Shown here: positions 62,216 to 64,000 of the stretch, one piece after another
Position numbering within the stretch: the first letter of the stretch is position 1
Layout of the letters: every line of letters starts with the position of its first letter
Notes under the pieces: model-generated
What the model saw: only the letters and a program-made list of their open reading frames with translations
Told to the model about the DNA's origin: nothing
The model's database searches: none
Program-made: the position numbers and the translations under genes
NCBI GenBank assembly: GCA_964638005.1
Contig: CAZWXS010000006.1
Location: 18,187-82,186, forward strand
Direction of reading: 5' to 3'
Source of the DNA: JAAYYM01 sp964638005
GTDB taxonomy: Bacteria > Bacillota > Clostridia > Lachnospirales > Lachnospiraceae
DNA: 64,000 bases

Positions 62216-63937
62216 CTAGATCAATGCAACAACTGCATCTTTCAATGCTTGAAGTTTTTTCTCTGCATCCTCCAAAGATGTTCCTCTGATACCCATATAG
62301 AACTTGATCTTCGGTTCTGTTCCGGACGGTCTTGCACAGCACCATGAATCATTTTCCAATTCAAAGTATAATACGTTTGAAGTCGGAAGACCTGTATCCG
62401 AACATGCGCCTGTCTTTAAATTCTTCACCTGATGTGTCTCGTAATCCTTGAAGTTCACAACTGCAAGCTCACCGAAACGTGTCGGATTCTCTGCACGCAG
62501 CTTCTCCATGATTGCCTTGATCTGCTCTGCTCCTTCGATACCCTTCAGTGTAATTGTATGCATACCTTCCTTGTAATAACCGTATTTTTCATAAATGGCA
62601 AGCATCTGATCCCACAGTGTAATTCCCTTGTTCTTGCAATAAGCTGCAACTTCACACAGACACATAACTGCTACAACCGCATCCTTATCTCTTGCATGTG
62701 TGCCTGCTAGACAGCCATAGCTCTCTTCCAGACCAAATACATACTCATAGGTATGATTCTGCTCAAAGAGCTTGATCTGCTCTCCGATGTATTTAAATCC
62801 GGTCAGAACCTCTATCAGTTTTGTCTGATATTCCTCTGCCAGCCTATCCGCGATATTGGTCGTTACAATCGTCTTGATCAATGCAGCATTTTTAGGAAGT
62901 GTTCCTGTCGCCTTGCGCTCACGCAGGATATATTCTGCAATCAGCATACCCGACATATTTCCGGTAAATGCTACATATTCACCGGTCTTAGCATCCTTTG
63001 CATAGATACCGAGGCGATCCGCATCGGGATCTGTTGCAAGCACCACATCCGCATCCTTTTCCTCGGCCAGCTTCAACGCAAGCTCAAATGCTGCCGGATC
63101 CTCCGGATTCGGATAAGCCAGTGTCGTGAAGTTCGGATCCGGAAGTTCCTGCTCAGGTACTACATACACATTCTTGAAACCAAGCTCTGATAAAATGCGT
63201 CGAACCGGTATATTGCCTGTTCCGTGGAACGGTGAATATACGATCTTGATATCACTTGCCACTGCTTCTATAATCTCCGGATGAATAATCAGCTTCTTAA
63301 GCTCTGCCATATAGGCATCATCAATATCGCTGCCGATAACTTTGTAGAGATGTTTTGAAATAGCCTCTTCCTTGCCCATGCTCTTTACCTTATGATAATC
63401 CGTTACATTCTTCACCTCGGTAATGATCTCTGTATCCTTGGGTGCCGTAATCTGCGCGCCGTCCTCCCAGTATACCTTGTATCCGTTATATTCAGGCGGA
63501 TTATGACTTGCCGTCACAACAATGCCTGCCGTACAGCCCAATTTTCTGACTGCAAAAGACAATTCCGGCGTAGGACGCAGCGCATCAAATACATATGCCT
63601 TAATACCGTTTGCCGCCAGGCAAAGTGCTGCCTCGTCTGCAAATTCCGGTGACATGAAGCGGGAATCATATGCAATTGCTACTCCTTTATCTGCTGCTCC
63701 CTGCTTTATGATATAATTTGCAAGACCCTGTGTTGCCTTTCTGACCGTATACAGATTCATGCGGTTGGTTCCTGCACCGATTACACCACGCAATCCGCCT
63801 GTTCCAAACTCAAGTTCTCTGTAAAAACGATCCTGTATCTCGGCATCATTCCCTTCAATTGCCGCCAACTCCTCATGCGTCGCTTCATCAAAATAATCAT
63901 CTTCCATCCAAAATCTGTACTGTTCTCTGTAATCCAT
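62216..63937 (-). CDS. pgm: Phosphoglucomutase/phosphomannomutase
   Basis: A 573-aa alpha-D-phosphohexomutase. The phosphoserine loop is VVTASHNPPEYNGYK (about residue 135), the metal loop ATDPDADRLGI (about 300), the sugar loop GLEESYGC and the phosphate loop RPSGTEPKIKFY. It interconverts glucose-6- and glucose-1-phosphate for nucleotide-sugar supply. I choose the second of two adjacent ATGs, with GGAG seven bases upstream. A small hairpin and a second AAAGGAG site lie in the leader. Confidence 0.95.
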   Translation of the reverse strand: MDYREQYRFWMEDDYFDEATHEELAAIEGNDAEIQDRFYRELEFGTGGLRGVIGAGTNRMNLYTVRKATQGLANYIIKQGAADKGVAIAYDSRFMSPEFADEAALCLAANGIKAYVFDALRPTPELSFAVRKLGCTAGIVVTASHNPPEYNGYKVYWEDGAQITAPKDTEIITEVKNVTDYHKVKSMGKEEAISKHLYKVIGSDIDDAYMAELKKLIIHPEIIEAVASDIKIVYSPFHGTGNIPVRRILSELGFKNVYVVPEQELPDPNFTTLAYPNPEDPAAFELALKLAEEKDADVVLATDPDADRLGIYAKDAKTGEYVAFTGNMSGMLIAEYILRERKATGTLPKNAALIKTIVTTNIADRLAEEYQTKLIEVLTGFKYIGEQIKLFEQNHTYEYVFGLEESYGCLAGTHARDKDAVVAVMCLCEVAAYCKNKGITLWDQMLAIYEKYGYYKEGMHTITLKGIEGAEQIKAIMEKLRAENPTRFGELAVVNFKDYETHQVKNLKTGACSDTGLPTSNVLYFELENDSWCCARPSGTEPKIKFYMGIRGTSLEDAEKKLQALKDAVVALI

Positions 63938-63948
63938 CATAATACTCC

Positions 63949-63968
63949 GTCGAGTAGACAGTCTCGAC
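63949..63968. other. Leader hairpin before phosphoglucomutase
   Basis: GTCGAG and CTCGAC (loop of eight) lie between two ribosome-binding-site-like sequences in front of the gene. It might tune translation; evidence is only the pairing. Confidence 0.35.
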
Positions 63969-64000
63969 ACTCCTTTCACTATCATATTTGTATGAAAGGC

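Overview
This 64-kb window reads as chromosome from an anaerobic Firmicute of the Clostridia, most likely a gut Lachnospiraceae. That placement is an inference. It rests on moderate GC, AGGAGG-type ribosome binding sites, sigma-A style promoters, MalT-like LuxR and Rrf2 regulators, a DUF3048 lipoprotein, and an anaerobic purine-degradation locus typical of gut Clostridia. No rRNA, tRNA, CRISPR array, insertion sequence or prophage was seen. No gene-free stretch exceeds 300 bases. A run of 100 N (32721-32820) marks an assembly gap inside a tandem repeat.

Region 1 (1-28.4 kb) is a purine/urate degradation island. On the minus strand, ssnA, ygfK, hydA, a MoeA-like protein, an XdhC-like protein, modB and an ABC exporter lie head to tail. 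After a DUF3048 lipoprotein gene come two fold-type II PLP enzymes (minus strand) facing a YheO-type regulator that leads ygeY, ygeW and arcC (plus strand). A lone AAA ATPase with a 39-bp palindrome upstream separates these from a minus-strand operon of xpt, a one-chain 2Fe-2S/molybdopterin dehydrogenase, mocA, a three-subunit xanthine dehydrogenase and guaD. Together these would salvage or deaminate purines, reduce or hydroxylate the ring at a molybdenum centre, open it, cleave the fragments, and recover ATP from carbamoyl phosphate through YgeW and carbamate kinase. The usual diaminopropionate ammonia-lyase (ygeX) is absent, and the two PLP enzymes sit in its place.

Region 2 (28.6-37.4 kb) holds a small acidic lipoprotein, a large LuxR regulator, two divergent RimK-like ATP-grasp ligases separated by a 33-bp tandem repeat whose every unit is a dyad, and an MBOAT / DltD-like / CPBP membrane operon.

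Region 3 (37.4-42.2 kb) is sulfur amino-acid metabolism: an Rrf2 regulator with an IscR-like cysteine cluster, metNIQ and cysK, plus a divergent LspA-like gene. The same 17-19 bp dyad lies on the rrf2 promoter and just downstream of the cysK promoter, which predicts the regulator's operator.

Region 4 (42.3-64 kb, all minus strand) holds a Csp-like S8 protease, ClpX, HtrA and glmS, then a long cell-surface polysaccharide locus. That locus has an LCP ligase, an initiating sugar-phosphate transferase, several GT2 enzymes, a kinase/HAD phosphatase/nucleotidyltransferase trio that looks like a dedicated NDP-precursor pathway, a flippase-like protein, an esterase lipoprotein, GtrA, a GT87-like protein and phosphoglucomutase.
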